Positions 5,877 to 7,605 of a stretch of DNA of 7,605 nucleotides are shown piece after piece (position 1 is the stretch's first letter; the number at the start of each line of letters is the position of its first letter). The stretch lies in the NCBI GenBank assembly GCA_944392065.1, contig CALXVO010000060.1, positions 1 through 7,605 of the forward strand, read 5' to 3'. The notes beneath the pieces are model-generated. The model searched no databases. It worked only from the letters and a program-made list of their open reading frames with translations, and had not been told where the DNA came from. A program made the translations under genes and the position numbers. The DNA is from an uncultured Clostridia bacterium (GTDB lineage Bacteria > Bacillota > Clostridia > TANB77 > CAG-508).

Positions 5877-7605
5877 TTAACTATTAAAAATTTTGTCAAA
5901 CTCTTCTCCATCAATTTTTTCTTTTTCTAAAAGAACTCCTGCTACACTATGAAGTTTATCTATATGCTCTTTTAGAATTTCTTCTGCTCTAAAATATGCA
6001 GAATCTATTATCTTTTTAACTTCTTCATCAATAATTCCTGCTGTTTCTTCTGAATATTCTTTAGATTGAGCAAAATCTCTTCCTAAAAATACTTCCTCTT
6101 GGTTTTGACCTAGAGTTATAGTTCCTACTCTTTCACTCATTCCATATTTAGTAACCATTGCTCTTGCGATTTTCGTTGCTCTTTCTATGTCATTACTTGC
6201 TCCTGTAGAAATATCATCTAATATAAGTTTTTCTGCCACTCTACCACCAAGAAGAGATATTATATTTTCTACCATTTCTGTTCTAGACATAAATGACTTG
6301 TCTTCAGTAGGTCTATACATAGTATAACCACCTGCCATACCTCTTGGCACAATCGATATTTGGTGTACTGGATCTTGTGTTGGCAAAAATCTACTCACAA
6401 CAGCATGCCCAGCTTCATGATAAGCAACTAGTTTTTGTTCCTTGTCGCTTCTTACTCTGGTTCTCTTTTCAGGTCCCATTGTTACTTTTACCATAGCATC
6501 TTCAACTTCTTGCATTCCTATTTCACGTAAATTTCTTCTAGCTGCTAAAAGAGCCGCTTCATTTAATATATTTTCCAAGTCTGCACCTGAAAATCCTGAT
6601 GTATTTTTTGCTATTGTTTTTAAGTCTACATCAATTGCTAATTTTTTCTTTCTACTATGAACTTCTAGTATTTGCTCTCTTGCTTTTACATCTGGGCTTG
6701 AAACTACTATTTGTCTATCAAATCTACCTGGTCTTAGCAATGCTTTATCTAGTACATCTGGTCTGTTCGTTGCAGCTAAGACGATAACACCTTCATTGGC
6801 AGAGAATCCATCCATTTCTACAAGTAATTGGTTCAAAGTTTGCTCTCTTTCATCATGTCCTCCGCCAAGTCCAGCACCTCTTTGACGTCCTACTGCATCA
6901 ATTTCATCTATAAATACTATACATGGAGCTTTTCTCTTAGCTTCTTCAAATAAATCCCTTACACGAGATGCACCAACACCAACAAACATTTCCACAAAAT
7001 CAGAACCACTTATTATAAAGAATGGTACTCCTGCTTCTCCTGCAACCGCTTTTGCAAGAAGCGTTTTACCAGTACCCGGTTGACCTACTAATAGTACACC
7101 TTTTGGTATTCTAGCACCCATATCTGTAAATTTCTTAGGATTTTTTAAAAACTCTACAATTTCTTCTAATTCTTCTTTTTCTTCATCTACACCTGCTACA
7201 TCATCAAAAGTTACTTTGTTTTTATCTGCTGGGTTCATCATTCTAGCTCTACTCTTACCAAAAGACATTGTTTTGCTACCACCATTATTTCCCTGTCCTC
7301 CGCTCATAAATAAAAACCAGAAAACTAGAAAAATTATTAATAATCCAAATGGTGTAAGTAAACTTAGAATAAACATCCATACAGATTCCGATTTTTCAGT
7401 AACAGTTATGGTTCCAGCACTCATACTTTGTTGTAAATTATTCATTAAATTATCAATACTAGGAATATTTACTTGCTTAATAAAATTTTCATCTTTTAAT
7501 TTTACCTCTGCAGTCGTTCCATCTGCTGAAATTTCTATCTCTGCAACTGTACCTTCTTCTATTTTCTCAATCAATTCTGAATAGGCAAGTTTATTATTAC
7601 TATTA
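5877..7605 (-). CDS. ftsH: ATP-dependent zinc metalloprotease FtsH (N-terminus outside window)
   Basis: A membrane AAA+ protease that unfolds and degrades misfolded or regulatory proteins as a hexamer. Seen: the frame stays open from the TAA at 5877 to the right edge, 575 residues beginning [22 protein letters not shown] at 7574 is not the start, because the codons before it (KLAYSE) fit the family and the first membrane helix must lie further upstream. In visible numbering: an extracytoplasmic part to about 73, the second membrane helix 74-100, a Gly-rich link, then the AAA+ domain. That domain has Walker A GQPGTGKT (174-181), Walker B IVFIDEID (229-236), the pore loop FVGVGA (207-212) and the second region of homology [20 protein letters not shown] (278-297). 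The protease domain has HEAGH (396-400, zinc ligands H396 and H400, catalytic E397) and the third ligand D472 in STGASND. Walker A has Gln where Pro is usual. The C-terminus is complete. A hairpin terminator separates it from the PBP gene. Confidence 0.97.
   Translation of the reverse strand, partial: NSNNKLAYSELIEKIEEGTVAEIEISADGTTAEVKLKDENFIKQVNIPSIDNLMNNLQQSMSAGTITVTEKSESVWMFILSLLTPFGLLIIFLVFWFLFMSGGQGNNGGSKTMSFGKSRARMMNPADKNKVTFDDVAGVDEEKEELEEIVEFLKNPKKFTDMGARIPKGVLLVGQPGTGKTLLAKAVAGEAGVPFFIISGSDFVEMFVGVGASRVRDLFEEAKRKAPCIVFIDEIDAVGRQRGAGLGGGHDEREQTLNQLLVEMDGFSANEGVIVLAATNRPDVLDKALLRPGRFDRQIVVSSPDVKAREQILEVHSRKKKLAIDVDLKTIAKNTSGFSGADLENILNEAALLAARRNLREIGMQEVEDAMVKVTMGPEKRTRVRSDKEQKLVAYHEAGHAVVSRFLPTQDPVHQISIVPRGMAGGYTMYRPTEDKSFMSRTEMVENIISLLGGRVAEKLILDDISTGASNDIERATKIARAMVTKYGMSERVGTITLGQNQEEVFLGRDFAQSKEYSEETAGIIDEEVKKIIDSAYFRAEEILKEHIDKLHSVAGVLLEKEKIDGEEFDKIFNS

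Noticed and set aside
7572..7574. TTG at 7574 as the start of ftsH
   Set aside because: The frame continues upstream with family-like residues KLAYSE, and FtsH needs a first membrane helix before this point, so the gene runs past the right edge.
7216..7584. 122-residue plus-strand frame opposite ftsH
   Set aside because: It is a shadow of the highly conserved FtsH coding strand, has no ribosome site and shows no family features.
1..7605. CRISPR array, tRNA, rRNA, riboswitch, insertion sequence or phage genes
   Set aside because: No spaced repeats, cloverleaf pattern, long terminal inverted repeats or transposase/integrase motifs were seen on either strand.

Overview
The window is AT-rich DNA with Shine-Dalgarno starts, short intergenic A/T tracts and T-rich intrinsic terminators. 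Together with FtsH, a PASTA-domain class B penicillin-binding protein, a sortase and a spore-former-like M15 peptidase fragment, this points to a low-GC Gram-positive bacterium (Bacillota). A member of the Clostridia is the most likely host. I cannot name the species.

Layout, left to right. Bases 1-335 (minus strand) hold the N-terminal 111 residues of an M15-type, peptidoglycan-directed protein whose gene runs off the left edge. A divergent control region (336-499) separates it from a plus-strand two-gene module. The first gene is a Fic-fold AMP-transferase toxin (500-1096). The second is a 55-residue protein (1241-1408) that reads as a VbhA/FicA-type antitoxin, and it has its own strong extended -10 promoter. 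A bidirectional hairpin terminator (about 1448-1495) closes the module. The stretch 1496-1643 has no gene, only an orphan promoter-like match and a weak hairpin.

Everything from 1644 to the right edge is on the minus strand and is housekeeping or cell-envelope in character. In transcription order it is ftsH (5' end outside the window), a 13-bp hairpin terminator, a class B PBP of the FtsI/SpoVD type with two PASTA domains, rsmA/ksgA 16 bp behind it, and a membrane-anchored sortase with its own promoter.

How they fit together. FtsH is a membrane quality-control protease. The PBP crosslinks septal or spore peptidoglycan, and RsmA matures 16S rRNA. The sortase attaches or polymerises surface proteins. 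The Fic/VbhA-like pair looks like a small accessory toxin-antitoxin module placed between the core minus-strand block and the M15 gene. It is the most interesting part of the window. The antitoxin gene follows the toxin instead of preceding it, each gene has its own promoter, and the antitoxin's inhibitory motif carries Asp where Ser/Thr is usual.
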